A stretch of 41,485 nucleotides of DNA. Origin: Gemmobacter serpentinus. GTDB lineage: Bacteria > Pseudomonadota > Alphaproteobacteria > Rhodobacterales > Rhodobacteraceae. The stretch is from positions 1-41,485 of the forward strand of contig NZ_WCHR01000013.1 of assembly GCF_008973825.1 (NCBI RefSeq). The letters are read 5' to 3'. Position numbers and translations under genes: made by a program. The notes under the pieces were generated by a model. It was given only the letters and a program-made list of their open reading frames with translations, made no database searches and had not been told where the DNA came from. Positions 15,388 to 25,972 of the stretch are shown in pieces; within the stretch, counting starts at the first letter, position 1, and each line of letters opens with the position of its first letter.

Positions 15388-16527
15388 CTAGCGCCGGCGC
15401 AACAGCACCGGCGTCAGCACCAGAACCAGCGACAGGATCAGGGCGGCAATGACGAATGCCGCCCGCAATCCGAAGCCGCCCGCGACCAGTCCAAGCATGG
15501 GCGGGCCGAAGAAATACCCGAAATAGCCGTATAGCGTGGCCCGTGCCACCGCCCGCGCCCGTGCCTCAGGCGCGGCCATCTCGCCCACCAGCGAAAAGGC
15601 CGTGGGGGCGATGACAGATGCCCCCAGCCCCATGATGATGAAACCTGCATGTGCCATTGATGGGCTGTTTGCGGCGGCAGCCGTAAGCGCCCCGCAGGCC
15701 GCGATCACCGCGCCCCCGGTCAGCAAGCGGCGCGGGCTGATCCTTGTGACGAGCCCCTGCCCGGCGATACGGGCAAATCCCATCGTCAGCGCCAGCGCGG
15801 CGGGGCCAAGCGCACCTTCGGCCGGGCTGCCGCCCAGCGTCTGTTCGATATGCAGCGCCGACCAGTTTTCGGCCGCGTTCTCGGTCAGAAAGGCGATCAG
15901 CACGATGCCGCCACCGATCAGCGGCACCAGCCCAAGCCCCGCACCACCGGATTTCGGGCGGGCAAGGCCGTCGATCCGGCCATCGCGCTCATAGGTCATC
16001 AGCGTCAGCACCAGCGCAAGCATGGCCATCGACGCCATCACCCCGCCCGGGGGCCAGGCGGCATCGCGCAAGGCCCCGGTGGCCAGCGCGCCCGTGGCAT
16101 AACCAAAGGAATAGGCACCGTGGCACATTGTCATCAGATGCTGCCCCCGCGCGGCCTCAAGCGCGGCGACGCGCGCATTCATCAGCACATCGGTCAGCCC
16201 GGTTGCCGCCCCCGCCAGCATCATCGCGGGCGGAAACAGCCAAAGCGTGCTGATCTGCCCCGGCAGCGCGAAAGCCAGGGCCATGCAGATCGCTGCGACC
16301 GGCAGCGCCACCCGCCCCATCGCCACGCCGTATGCGGGTGCCACCAGCATGGCGCAGACCGCCGCAATCGGTGTCATCAGCATCAGAAAGCCCAGCTCGG
16401 TCTCGGCGACGCCCAACTGGGTCTTCAGATCGGGCAGCACGGCCGCAAAGGTGCCCCAGAGGATCCCCATGGCCCCAAAGGCCGCGAGCGGCGCGCGGGC
16501 CACGCAAAGAAGTGTGACGATCGACAT
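15388..16527 (-). CDS. Major facilitator superfamily transporter
   Basis: A 379-residue, 12-helix MFS protein, starting MSIVTLLCVARAPLAAFGAMGILWGTFAA and ending LVLTPVLLRRR. Features are the early LPDLKTQLGVAETELGFLM segment, the ARVAALEAARGQHLMTMCHGAYSFGYATGAL helix, and a long positively charged central loop. The pattern resembles the sugar or drug exporter-like YbjJ group of MFS proteins. It converges with lldD, leaving 10 bp between the stops. The substrate is unknown. The start has no strong ribosome site, but the hydrophobic first segment supports it. Confidence 0.9.
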   Translation of the reverse strand: MSIVTLLCVARAPLAAFGAMGILWGTFAAVLPDLKTQLGVAETELGFLMLMTPIAAVCAMLVAPAYGVAMGRVALPVAAICMALAFALPGQISTLWLFPPAMMLAGAATGLTDVLMNARVAALEAARGQHLMTMCHGAYSFGYATGALATGALRDAAWPPGGVMASMAMLALVLTLMTYERDGRIDGLARPKSGGAGLGLVPLIGGGIVLIAFLTENAAENWSALHIEQTLGGSPAEGALGPAALALTMGFARIAGQGLVTRISPRRLLTGGAVIAACGALTAAAANSPSMAHAGFIIMGLGASVIAPTAFSLVGEMAAPEARARAVARATLYGYFGYFFGPPMLGLVAGGFGLRAAFVIAALILSLVLVLTPVLLRRR

Positions 16528-16637
16528 GGCACCTTGCTATCGATCCTGTCCTGCCCTCGCATGTCCAACCGCGACAGCGCGGTCGCTCTCTGGCGGCGAA
16601 ACGGGCAAAGATTCCTGTCTGCATTGGGCATTTGCCC

Positions 16638-16667
16638 TTGTCAGCCGACGCCTTCTGCCGCTATAGC
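16638..16667 (+). promoter_or_regulatory. Candidate rplY promoter
   Basis: TTGTCA (16638-16643) and TATAGC (16662-16667) are spaced by 18 bp, about 66 bp before the rplY start. Both boxes match the sigma-70-type promoters of Rhodobacteraceae. Confidence 0.5.
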
Positions 16668-16672
16668 CCCCC

Positions 16673-16703
16673 ATCCGCCACGCACCCTTGGAGGGTGGCG
16701 GAT
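16673..16703 (+). promoter_or_regulatory. Hairpin in the rplY leader
   Basis: ATCCGCCAC (16673-16681) pairs with GTGGCGGAT (16695-16703) around a 13-nt loop, just after the candidate -10 and 29 bp before the start codon. It would lie at the very 5' end of the transcript, as an mRNA-stabilising or regulatory structure. The function is inferred only from position. Confidence 0.45.
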
Positions 16704-16732
16704 TCATGCAGTGCAATGTTATGGAGACACCA

Positions 16733-17323
16733 ATGGCACGCAAGATCGAAGATCTTAACGCCGAAGTGCGCACGGGGACAGGCAAGGGGGCCGCTCGTCA
16801 GGCACGTCGGGAGGGCTTCGTGCCCGGGATCGTGTATGGCGACAAGCAAGAGCCTGTTGCGATCAAGATGAACTACAACGCGCTGCTCAAGCGCCTGCGT
16901 CAGGGCCGCTTCCTGTCGACGCTGTTCAACCTGAAAGTCGAAGGCCAGCCCGACGTGCACGTCGTCTGCCGCGGCGTTCAGCGCGACGTCGTGAAGGACC
17001 TGCCGACCCATGTGGACTTCATGCGCCTGCATGATGACAGCCGCATCAACCTGTTCATCCATGTGACCTTCATCAACCACGAAGCGTCGCCCGGCCTGAA
17101 GCGTGGCGGCACCCTGACCGTGGTGCGCCCCGAGGTCGAGCTGGAAGTTCTGGCTTCTGACATCCCGTCGGAAATCGTGGTCGACCTGACCGGCAAGACC
17201 TTCGGCGATGTGATCCATATCGGCGACGTGACCCTGCCGAACGGTGCCAAGCCCACCATCGAGCGCAACTTCGTCATCGCGAATGTCGCGGCTCCTTCGG
17301 GCCTGATCGCCGACGAGGAGTGA
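16733..17323 (+). CDS. rplY: 50S ribosomal protein L25/general stress protein Ctc
   Basis: A 196-residue L25 of the long Ctc/TL5 type. Residues 1-90 form the 5S-rRNA-binding L25 domain ([28 protein letters not shown], then VPGIVYG), and residues 95-190 form the beta-rich C-terminal domain ([24 protein letters not shown], then [24 protein letters not shown]). It binds 5S rRNA in the large ribosomal subunit. The frame is open from 16688, but GGAGAC at 16723-16728 places the start at 16733. In many proteobacteria pth follows rplY; here pth is absent and mdh lies convergently downstream. Confidence 0.96.
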   Translation: MARKIEDLNAEVRTGTGKGAARQARREGFVPGIVYGDKQEPVAIKMNYNALLKRLRQGRFLSTLFNLKVEGQPDVHVVCRGVQRDVVKDLPTHVDFMRLHDDSRINLFIHVTFINHEASPGLKRGGTLTVVRPEVELEVLASDIPSEIVVDLTGKTFGDVIHIGDVTLPNGAKPTIERNFVIANVAAPSGLIADEE

Positions 17324-17498
17324 TCCCTTCCCCTTCGGGGCGTAAGGTCGGCGCGGCGGGGGAAACCCTGCCGCGTTTTGCATTTGGGGCCTTGGTGCCG
17401 ATATGGGTCGCCCTTGCGGTCAGAGCGGCCGCAATCTGGGGGGCAGATGGGTTTCTGCCATCCCGTTGCAGCCATATCACGGGCCAGCCCCAAAAGAA

Positions 17499-17522
17499 AA
17501 AGCACGCCTCGCGGCGTGCTTT
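17499..17522 (-). terminator. Terminator of mdh, probably bidirectional
   Basis: AAAGCACGCC (17499-17508) and GGCGTGCTTT (17513-17522) form a perfect hairpin with a 4-nt loop. On the minus strand it is followed by a T-rich run, so it ends mdh transcription; it may also catch rplY readthrough. Confidence 0.85.
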
Positions 17523-17545
17523 CCCTAGGTCATGATGCGCTGAAA

Positions 17546-19436
<1,891 letters not shown>

Positions 19437-19439
19437 ACC

Positions 19440-19460
19440 CGATTTTTCGACGAAAAATCG
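19440..19460. terminator. Hairpin between convergent genes
   Basis: CGATTTTT (19440-19447) and AAAAATCG (19453-19460) pair around a CGACG loop, within the 30-bp gap between two converging stops. The symmetry gives a T-rich 3' arm in either direction. Very similar AT-rich hairpins occur as intergenic elements in this family (from memory). Confidence 0.65.
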
Positions 19461-19466
19461 CGCGTC

Positions 19467-19787
19467 TTATGCCGGGTCGCCGGGCGGTGGCGCGCCAAGG
19501 GTCTGGAAATACTGGCCCGAGGCCAGCAGACAGGCCGTGCCATCGGGCAGCGTGACCGTCACGGTCCAGCTGCCTTGCGGCGAGGCGAACACCTCCAGCA
19601 CCGACTGATTGGCGGCAAGCCCCATCGCCTGCGGGCGTTCATCATAGCGATCTGCAAGCGCAGCAATCAGCCCCTCACGCGGGGCGCATTGCGCGGCCTC
19701 TGCCGCGCGGGTCGCCAGAATCAGCCCGCCAAAGCCGAGCGACAGGGCGAAAAGCAGACGCAAAGGCGTGCGGTCAGGCAGGGACAT
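19467..19787 (-). CDS. Exported hypothetical protein
   Basis: A 106-residue protein with a signal-like hydrophobic N-terminus (MSLPDRTPLRLLFALSLGFGG, then LILATRAAEA) and a mature domain of about 75 residues with two cysteines (QCAPREGLIAAL and GTACLLASGQYFQ). The segment ERPQAMGLAANQSVLEVFASPQGSWTVTVTLPDGTACLLASG is conserved in Rhodobacteraceae hypothetical proteins I have seen, but has no known function. The open frame runs back to 19838; the ATG at 19787 follows GGAG and precedes the signal. It is convergent with the TauE gene and divergent from mcl2. Confidence 0.75.
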   Translation of the reverse strand: MSLPDRTPLRLLFALSLGFGGLILATRAAEAAQCAPREGLIAALADRYDERPQAMGLAANQSVLEVFASPQGSWTVTVTLPDGTACLLASGQYFQTLGAPPPGDPA

Positions 19788-20024
19788 GGGGCATCTCCGA
19801 CGGATAGGGCGCGCATCCGGCGCGTCACGGCACGGCAATCACGCTGCGCTCCATCCCCTGAAAAAGCCTTAACGCCCGGCACGTTCGCGGACTGTTTCAC
19901 ACAGACGCGCCGCAGCATCCCGTTTGCATCCGTCCGGAATTTCTGCATTGCGGCAAATCCATGCTTGCCAAATCTGGCAATAATATGCTTTCTGACGCAA
20001 GATTATTACCTGACGGAGAGCCAG

Positions 20025-20885
20025 ATGTCCCGCCCCTACCGTTCCGTCCTCTATATTCCCGGCTCGAAAGAGCGTGCACTGGAAAAGGCCATGGGCCTGG
20101 CCACCGATGCCATCATCTTTGACCTGGAAGATGCCGTCGCCCCCGACGAAAAGCCCGCCGCGCGTAAACTGCTTGCCCAGGTGTTGACCGACTGGGATTT
20201 CGGCAATCGTGCCCGGATCGTGCGGATCAACGGCTTTGACACCGAATGGGGCCGTCTTGATGCCGCCGCCATGGACGAGGCGATTGCGCGGGGCGCAAAG
20301 ATCGACGCGATCCTGATCCCCAAGGTCAATGGCAAGGCGGATCTGGATGCCGTGGCCGCGGCGGTGCCGGGGGCCGATCTCTGGGCCATGATGGAGACCT
20401 GCCTTGGTATGCTGAACGCGGCCGAGATCGCCGCGCATCCCCGCCTCAAGGGTATGGTGATGGGCACCAATGATCTGGCGAAAGAACTGAACAGCCGCTT
20501 CCGCCCCGATCGCCTGCCGATGCAAGCCGGGCTTGGCCTGTGCCTGCTGGCCGGGCGCGCCCATGGCGTCACGTTGATCGACGGGGTCTATAACGCCTTC
20601 AAGGATGACGAGGGCCTGCGCGCGGAATGCGAACAGGGGCGCGACATGGGCTTTGACGGCAAGACCCTGATCCATCCCGCGCAGTTGGAGATTGCGAACA
20701 CCGCCTTCGCCCCGTCCGAGGCCGAGATCGATCTGGCCCGCCGCCAGATCGCGGCCTTTGGCGCGGTGATGGCGACGGGCGGCGGCGTCGCGGTGGTCGA
20801 TGGGAAGATCGTCGAGAACCTCCATATCGTGACCGCCAAGGCCATGCTGGCCAAGGCCGAGGCGATTGCGGCCATGGCGGAATGA
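20025..20885 (+). CDS. mcl2: (3S)-malyl-CoA thioesterase, Mcl2-type CoA-ester lyase family
   Basis: A 286-residue HpcH/HpaI-CitE family TIM barrel, starting MSRPYRSVLYIPGSKERALEKA with GGAGAG upstream. It closely recalls Mcl2 of Rhodobacter sphaeroides, which hydrolyses (3S)-malyl-CoA to malate and CoA in the ethylmalonyl-CoA pathway. Visible motifs are FDLEDAV, IPKV, MMETCLGMLNAAEIA (metal-binding Glu), MGTNDLAKEL (second acidic ligand), and FDGKTLIHPAQLEIAN. It lies 876 bp upstream of mch, the pathway hydratase. The frame extends back to 19575 across unrelated sequence; the conserved start decides. A plain citrate-lyase-beta-like role is the alternative. Confidence 0.88.
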   Translation: MSRPYRSVLYIPGSKERALEKAMGLATDAIIFDLEDAVAPDEKPAARKLLAQVLTDWDFGNRARIVRINGFDTEWGRLDAAAMDEAIARGAKIDAILIPKVNGKADLDAVAAAVPGADLWAMMETCLGMLNAAEIAAHPRLKGMVMGTNDLAKELNSRFRPDRLPMQAGLGLCLLAGRAHGVTLIDGVYNAFKDDEGLRAECEQGRDMGFDGKTLIHPAQLEIANTAFAPSEAEIDLARRQIAAFGAVMATGGGVAVVDGKIVENLHIVTAKAMLAKAEAIAAMAE

Positions 20886-20939
20886 TGGGAATGTGGGTGC
20901 CGTCCTTCAACCGTCGCCCGCAACCCATCGGAGCCAGCC

Positions 20940-21482
20940 ATGTTTTTGCTCGCCACCGGCGTGATCCTCTGGATCGCAGCCCATCTTTTCAAACGTTTGG
21001 CCCCCGGCCGCCGTGCCGCCATGGGCGATGCCGGGCGGCTGGCGGTGACGGTCACCGTCATTGCCTCTGTCATCCTTATGGTGATCGGCTATCGCATGGC
21101 CGACGGCGCGTTCTACTGGGGCCGCACACCGGCGCTGGTCGGGATCAACAACCTGTTGATGCTGGTTTCGGTCTATCTTTTTGCCGCATCGGGCATGAAG
21201 ACCTGGATCGCGCGGCGCCTGCGTCACCCGATGCTGGTCGGTGTGGTGCTGTGGTCCATCGCGCATCTTCTGGTCAATGGCGACACGCCGTCTTTCCTGC
21301 TGTTCGGCGGGATCGGGGCTTGGGCGCTGGTGCAGATGGCGCTGATCAACCGCGACGGGGCCTGGGTGCCACCGGCCGCAAAACCGGCGAAATTCGAGGC
21401 GATGGCACTGGCCGGAACCGTGCTGGTTTTCGGCGCAATTGCCGGTCTGCACTATGCGCTCGGCTATCCTGCATTCGGGTAA
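20940..21482 (+). CDS. NnrU-family membrane protein
   Basis: A 180-residue membrane protein with about five transmembrane helices (FLLATGVILWIAAHLF, LAVTVTVIASVILMVIG, NNLLMLVSVYLFAAS, and others). The HPMLVGVVLWSIAHLLVNGD motif is the NnrU hallmark. NnrU was found beside nitrite and NO reductase genes in denitrifiers and its role is unknown; relatives in carotenoid metabolism include 15-cis-zeta-carotene isomerase. Here it sits between mcl2 and mch, with no denitrification gene nearby. GGAG at 20930 serves the start. It is 54 bp after mcl2 and 4 bp before the DUF1737 gene. Confidence 0.9.
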   Translation: MFLLATGVILWIAAHLFKRLAPGRRAAMGDAGRLAVTVTVIASVILMVIGYRMADGAFYWGRTPALVGINNLLMLVSVYLFAASGMKTWIARRLRHPMLVGVVLWSIAHLLVNGDTPSFLLFGGIGAWALVQMALINRDGAWVPPAAKPAKFEAMALAGTVLVFGAIAGLHYALGYPAFG

Positions 21483-21486
21483 GATC

Positions 21487-21690
21487 ATGAAACTTTATCG
21501 CTTTCTCAGCGAAGACGACACATCCGCCTTTTGCCACAAGGTCACCGCTGCCTTGAACAAGGGATGGAGCCTGCATGGCGACCCGACCTATGCCTTTGAC
21601 TCCGCACGCGGCGTCATGCGCTGCGGTCAGGCCGTTGTGAAAGAGGTAGATGGCACCTACACGCCCGAAACCAAGCTGGGCGATCACTGA
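21487..21690 (+). CDS. DUF1737 small protein
   Basis: A 67-residue protein, MKLYRFLSEDDTSAFCHKVTAALNKGWSLHGDPTYAFDS, then a short C-terminal strand with MRCGQAVVKEVDG. This matches the DUF1737 pattern LYR.....D...F...V...L..GW.L.G.P. The function is unknown. It starts 4 bp after the NnrU stop and is probably cotranscribed with it. It lies 71 bp before mch, with GC-rich spacing. Confidence 0.85.
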   Translation: MKLYRFLSEDDTSAFCHKVTAALNKGWSLHGDPTYAFDSARGVMRCGQAVVKEVDGTYTPETKLGDH

Positions 21691-21761
21691 CCCTTGCGGG
21701 CGGGGCTCGCCCCCGCCCCCGACACCAAAGGCGGATGGCCCCCGCCGCTCAGGAGAGCAGG

Positions 21762-22793
21762 ATGAAAACCAATTCCGGTCGTTTCTTCGAGGATTACCGC
21801 ATCGGCGACAGGCTGCGCCACGCTGTGCCGCGCACTGTGTCGGGTGGCGAACGCGCGCTCTATCACGCGCTCTATCCGGCGCGCCACGCGCTGTATTCCA
21901 GCGATGCATTCGCGCGTGCCTCAGGCCTTGCCGCCAGCCCGCTGGATGATCTGGCTGCCTTCCATATCGTCTTTGGCAAGACCGTCCCCGATGTCAGCCT
22001 GAATGCAGTGGCGAATCTTGGCTATGCCGAAGGGCGCTGGCTCAACCCGGTCTGGCCCGGCGATACGCTGCGGGCCGAATCCGAGGTGATCGGGCTCAAG
22101 GAAAATTCCAACGGCAGGTCGGGCAATGTCTATGTCCGCACCCAGGGCCTGAACCAGCGCGATGAGGTTGTGCTGGAATATGTCCGCTGGGTGATGGTGC
22201 GCAAAAACCGCCTTGAAGCACCGGCCCCCATGGCTGTTGTGCCGGAATTGAAGAAATCACTGGCCCCCGAGGATCTGGTGATCCCCGAAGGGTTGGATTT
22301 CTCCAATTATGATTTCGGGCTGGCGGGTGAGCCGCACCGCTTTGGCGATTACGAGATCGGCGAGAAGATCGACCATGTCGACGGTGTCACCATCGAGGAG
22401 GCCGAGCATATGATCGCCACGCGCCTGTGGCAGAACACCGCCAAGGTGCATTTCGACGCCACGTTCCGCGAGGATGGCAAGCGGCTGATTTATGGCGGCC
22501 ATGTCATCAGCATGGCCCGCGCCCTGTCCTTCAACGGGCTGGCCAATGCGCAGATGGTGGTCGCGCTGAACGGCGGGACCCATGCCAATCCCTGCTTTGC
22601 GGGTGATACCGTCAAGGCTTGGTCCGAGGTGCTGGACAAGGCCCCGACCGCAGCCCCCGGTGTCGGCGCGATCCGGTTGCGGCTGGTTGCGGTGAAACAG
22701 GGCGCGGCCCCCTTTGCCCTGCGCGGAGCGGATGGCAAATACGCCCCCGAAGTGCTGCTGGATCTGGATTACTGGGCCCTGATCCCGATGTGA
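21762..22793 (+). CDS. mch: Mesaconyl-CoA hydratase (beta-methylmalyl-CoA dehydratase), MaoC family
   Basis: A 343-residue MaoC-type double hot-dog protein. The N-terminal half starts MKTNSGRFFEDYRIGDRLRHAVPRTVSGGE; the C-terminal half contains FGDYEIGEKIDHVDGVTIEEAEHM and YGGHVISMARALSFNGLANAQMVVALNGGTHANPCFAGDTV. Length and motifs fit the hydratase of the ethylmalonyl-CoA pathway, which interconverts mesaconyl-CoA and beta-methylmalyl-CoA. AGGAGAG at 21751-21757 gives the ATG at 21762. It is near mcl2, which supports the assignment. The pathway lyase, crotonyl-CoA carboxylase/reductase and mutases are not in this window. Confidence 0.93.
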   Translation: MKTNSGRFFEDYRIGDRLRHAVPRTVSGGERALYHALYPARHALYSSDAFARASGLAASPLDDLAAFHIVFGKTVPDVSLNAVANLGYAEGRWLNPVWPGDTLRAESEVIGLKENSNGRSGNVYVRTQGLNQRDEVVLEYVRWVMVRKNRLEAPAPMAVVPELKKSLAPEDLVIPEGLDFSNYDFGLAGEPHRFGDYEIGEKIDHVDGVTIEEAEHMIATRLWQNTAKVHFDATFREDGKRLIYGGHVISMARALSFNGLANAQMVVALNGGTHANPCFAGDTVKAWSEVLDKAPTAAPGVGAIRLRLVAVKQGAAPFALRGADGKYAPEVLLDLDYWALIPM

Positions 22794-23163
22794 TCGCGCC
22801 GCGATCGCCCCGAGGGCGGCGCACCTTGCCACAGCCAGTCCGCGGCCTGATACGACGCCGCATCCGCCCGCGGCGCAGGCCGCATGACGGGCCGGACCGG
22901 CGCGCAATGGATGCATCAGCCGACTCAAATATCTGAAATTGTCGGGAATATCGCGCAGATCGGATCCGGCACCCTTTCCGCGCAAATCTGTGATCACTCG
23001 TCGAAAATTTGTGATCACAAAGCGCATTTTTTCGCGATGATAGCGCAAAAGGCCACTTTTTGCTGCGCCTGCATAGGTGACTTGGGCAAAAAACGCGCTA
23101 TTGAAACAAGCACAAATCCTGCCAGTGCGCTGGTCGCGGCGCGCCAAGCGATGAGGGACTTCC
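22794..23163. other. Gene-free region before the sdh operon
   Basis: 370 bp with no credible coding frame. The left half is GC-rich with short unrecognised open frames. The right half is AT-richer, carries two GTGATCAC palindromes at 22990-23018 and probably the sdh promoter, which I cannot place exactly. Confidence 0.6.
22990..23021 (+). promoter_or_regulatory. Paired palindromic operators upstream of sdhC
   Basis: GTGATCAC occurs at 22990-22997 and again at 23011-23018, exactly 21 bp (two helical turns) apart. The second is embedded in the 14-bp perfect palindrome TTTGTGATCACAAA (23008-23021). Preceding bases CGCAAATCT and GAAAATTT are also alike. Phased copies suggest cooperative binding of a dimeric regulator. 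The regulator cannot be named. Confidence 0.6.
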
Positions 23164-23553
23164 ATGACTTCACCCAAGCGGGTCGAGCGCCCCCTATCCC
23201 CCTTCATGATCGGCCCCTATTACCGGCCGCAAATGACCTCGATCTCGTCGATCATGGTCCGGATCACCGGCATCGCCACCTTCGGCACCGTGGCGCTGGT
23301 TGTGGCATGGCTGCTGGCAGCGGCGGTCTCGCCTGCGGCCTTTGATTGCGTGAACTGGCTGCTGACCAGCCTTGTGGGCGATGTGTTGATGACGGCGGCC
23401 GCCTGGGCTGTCTGGTATCACGCTTTGGGGCGGCTGCGGCACCTGATCTGGGATCTGGGCTACGGGGTCGAGGTGAAGTTCAACGAACTGATGGGCATGG
23501 TGATGTTCGGCGGGGCCACGGTGCTGACCCTCATCACCGTGCTCGTGGTCTGA
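23164..23553 (+). CDS. sdhC: Succinate dehydrogenase cytochrome b556 subunit
   Basis: A 129-residue membrane anchor with three transmembrane helices (TGIATFGTVALVVAWLLAAAV, NWLLTSLVGDVLMTAAAWAVW, GMVMFGGATVLTLITVLVV). RPLSPFMIGPYYRPQMTSISSIMVRITG is the SdhC signature, with the quinone-site Ser/Arg region, and WYHALGRLRHLIWDLG provides the haem-ligand histidine motif. With SdhD it anchors the dehydrogenase in the cytoplasmic membrane and binds haem b and ubiquinone. It is the first gene of the operon. The ATG at 23164 follows GAGGGA. Confidence 0.95.
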   Translation: MTSPKRVERPLSPFMIGPYYRPQMTSISSIMVRITGIATFGTVALVVAWLLAAAVSPAAFDCVNWLLTSLVGDVLMTAAAWAVWYHALGRLRHLIWDLGYGVEVKFNELMGMVMFGGATVLTLITVLVV

Positions 23554-23564
23554 GGAGAGGCACC

Positions 23565-23936
23565 ATGCAATACACCACTGACCGCAAACGCGCACAGGGT
23601 CTGGGTTCGGGCCGCAGCGGCACGCATCATCATTGGCACATGATGGTGTCCTCGGCCGCGCTGATCATTCTGGTGCCGCTGTTTGTCTTCACCTTCGGAC
23701 GGATCCTGGGCAGCAGCCATGCCGAAGTGATGGCCTATTTCGCGCGGCCCTTCCCGGCCATCCTGTCGGCGCTGACGCTGATCGTGGTCACCTTGCATTG
23801 CAAGGCGGAAATCGATGAGGCGATCATGGATTATGTCCATGGCGTGAAAGGCAAGCTGCTGCTCGTGGCGGTGACCGCCGCCTCTTATGCGCTCATCGCG
23901 ACCGGGCTGTTCGCCCTGGTGAAACTGGCACTGTAA
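23565..23936 (+). CDS. sdhD: Succinate dehydrogenase hydrophobic membrane anchor subunit
   Basis: A 123-residue membrane protein with three helices (MMVSSAALIILVPLFVFTFG, FPAILSALTLIVVTLHC, LLLVAVTAASYALIATGLFAL). The conserved SdhD elements are GSGRSGTHHHWHMM near the N-terminus and LHCKAEIDEAIMDYVHG (residues 77-93), with the haem-side histidine and the Asp-Tyr pair that contacts ubiquinone. The frame is open back to 23346, inside sdhC, but GAGGAGAGG ahead of the ATG at 23565 decides. It is 11 bp after sdhC and 46 bp before sdhA. Confidence 0.95.
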   Translation: MQYTTDRKRAQGLGSGRSGTHHHWHMMVSSAALIILVPLFVFTFGRILGSSHAEVMAYFARPFPAILSALTLIVVTLHCKAEIDEAIMDYVHGVKGKLLLVAVTAASYALIATGLFALVKLAL

Positions 23937-23982
23937 TCTGACAAGACCGGCTGTCCCACAGTTGCGGCAAGGAAAGACGTAA

Positions 23983-25788
23983 ATGACTGCTTCATACGAA
24001 TACGAGACGCATGATTATGACGTCGTGGTCGTAGGCGCCGGCGGCGCGGGCCTGCGCGCGACGCTGGGCATGGCGGAACAGGGCCTGCGCACGGCCTGCG
24101 TGACCAAGGTGTTCCCGACCCGTTCGCATACGGTGGCCGCACAGGGCGGCATCGCCGCCTCGCTGTCGAATATGGGGCCGGACAACTGGCAATGGCACAT
24201 GTATGACACCGTCAAGGGGTCGGACTGGCTGGGCGATACCGATGCGATGGAATACCTCGCCCGCGAGGCACCTGCCGCTGTCTATGAGCTGGAGCATTAC
24301 GGCGTGCCCTTCTCGCGCACAGAAGAGGGCAAGATCTATCAGCGCCCGTTTGGTGGCCATACGACCGAATTCGGCGAAGGCCCGCCAGTGCAGCGCACCT
24401 GCGCCGCGGCCGACCGCACCGGCCACGCCATCCTGCACACGCTCTACGGCCAGTCGCTGAAGAACAACGCGGAATTCTATATCGAATATTTCGCGCTTGA
24501 TCTGATCATGACCGACGGGCGCTGCACCGGCGTCCTGGCTTGGAAACTTGATGACGGCACCATGCATGTCTTCAATGCCAAGATGGTGGTGCTGGCAACC
24601 GGCGGCTATGGCCGCGCCTATTTCAGCGCGACCTCGGCCCATACCTGCACCGGTGACGGTGGCGGTATGGTGGCCCGCGCGGGTCTGCCGCTGCAAGATA
24701 TGGAATTTGTGCAGTTCCACCCGACCGGCATTTATGGTTCGGGCTGCCTGATCACCGAGGGCGCGCGCGGCGAGGGTGGCTATCTGACCAACTCCAAGGG
24801 CGAACGCTTCATGGAGCGCTATGCGCCCCATTACAAGGATCTGGCCCCGCGCGACTATGTCAGCCGCTGCATGACGCTGGAAATCCGCGAGGGCCGTGGT
24901 GTCGGTGCCGAAGGCGACCATATCCACCTGCACCTGAACCACCTGCCGCCTGCCACGCTGCATGAGCGCCTGCCGGGCATCTCGGAATCCGCGCGCATCT
25001 TTGCAGGCGTCGATCTGACCAAGGAGCCGATCCCGGTTCTGCCCACCGTGCATTACAACATGGGCGGCATCCCCACGAACTATTGGGGTGAAGTGCTGAA
25101 TCCCACGGCGGAAAACCCGGATGCGATCTTCCCCGGCCTGATGGCTGTCGGCGAGGCGGGCTGTGCTTCGGTGCATGGGGCAAACCGCCTGGGGTCGAAC
25201 TCGCTGATCGACCTTGTGGTGTTCGGTCGCGCCTCTGCCATCCGCGCAGGCCAGATCGTGGATCCCAAGGCCCGGAACGCGCCGGTCAACAAGGTCGAGG
25301 TCGATCGTGCCCTGGCCCGGTTCGATGCACTGCGCTACGCCAATGGTGCGATCCCCACCGCCGATCTGCGGCTGGAGATGCAAAAGACCATGCAGCGCGA
25401 TGCAGCGGTGTTCCGCACCGAAAAGACGCTGGCCGAAGGCGAGGTCAAGATGACCGAGATCGCCGGCAAAATGGGCGATCTCAAGGTCACCGACCGCAGC
25501 ATGGTCTGGAACAGCGACCTGATGGAAACGCTGGAACTGACCAATCTGATGCCGAACGCGCTGGCCACGATCTATGGTGCGCACGCCCGGACCGAAAGCC
25601 GTGGTGCCCATGCGCATGAAGATCACCCGACGCGGGATGACGTGAACTGGCGCAAGCATTCGCTGGCCTGGATCGATGGCAACAAGGTGCAGCTCGATTA
25701 CCGCCCCGTTCATATCGATCCGCTGACCACCGAGGCCGATGGTGGCATCAGCCTGAAGAAAATCGCGCCTGCGGAACGCAAGTTCTGA
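23983..25788 (+). CDS. sdhA: Succinate dehydrogenase flavoprotein subunit
   Basis: A 601-residue FAD subunit that oxidises succinate to fumarate. GAGGAG at 18-23 begins the FAD fold, and His49 in [10 protein letters not shown] is the covalent FAD ligand. [11 protein letters not shown] and the [11 protein letters not shown] substrate region (about 399-410, with the catalytic arginine) are present, and the C-terminal half ends [28 protein letters not shown]. Length and order are normal. GGAAAG lies upstream. Unusually for many bacteria, three small exported genes separate it from sdhB. Confidence 0.97.
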   Translation: MTASYEYETHDYDVVVVGAGGAGLRATLGMAEQGLRTACVTKVFPTRSHTVAAQGGIAASLSNMGPDNWQWHMYDTVKGSDWLGDTDAMEYLAREAPAAVYELEHYGVPFSRTEEGKIYQRPFGGHTTEFGEGPPVQRTCAAADRTGHAILHTLYGQSLKNNAEFYIEYFALDLIMTDGRCTGVLAWKLDDGTMHVFNAKMVVLATGGYGRAYFSATSAHTCTGDGGGMVARAGLPLQDMEFVQFHPTGIYGSGCLITEGARGEGGYLTNSKGERFMERYAPHYKDLAPRDYVSRCMTLEIREGRGVGAEGDHIHLHLNHLPPATLHERLPGISESARIFAGVDLTKEPIPVLPTVHYNMGGIPTNYWGEVLNPTAENPDAIFPGLMAVGEAGCASVHGANRLGSNSLIDLVVFGRASAIRAGQIVDPKARNAPVNKVEVDRALARFDALRYANGAIPTADLRLEMQKTMQRDAAVFRTEKTLAEGEVKMTEIAGKMGDLKVTDRSMVWNSDLMETLELTNLMPNALATIYGAHARTESRGAHAHEDHPTRDDVNWRKHSLAWIDGNKVQLDYRPVHIDPLTTEADGGISLKKIAPAERKF

Positions 25789-25972
25789 TGCGTCGGGGCG
25801 GCGACAGCGGGGTCTTGCGACCCGGCAAGGATGCGCCACCCCGGCTGCAAGCCCTGCGGAGTTCGGCATGTGATGCTGGACAGGGCGGGGGGTTACTGGT
25901 TCTTTGGTATGCAGGGGGTGCGGCCCGCGCATTGGGGGTGCTGCCGTGTCCGGTTTGCTCAGGAGTTTTGTC

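Noticed and set aside
22990-23018. FNR or CRP binding sites before sdh
   Set aside because: The half-site spacing does not fit TTGAT-N4-ATCAA or TGTGA-N6-TCACA. Only the general palindromic nature is retained in the features.
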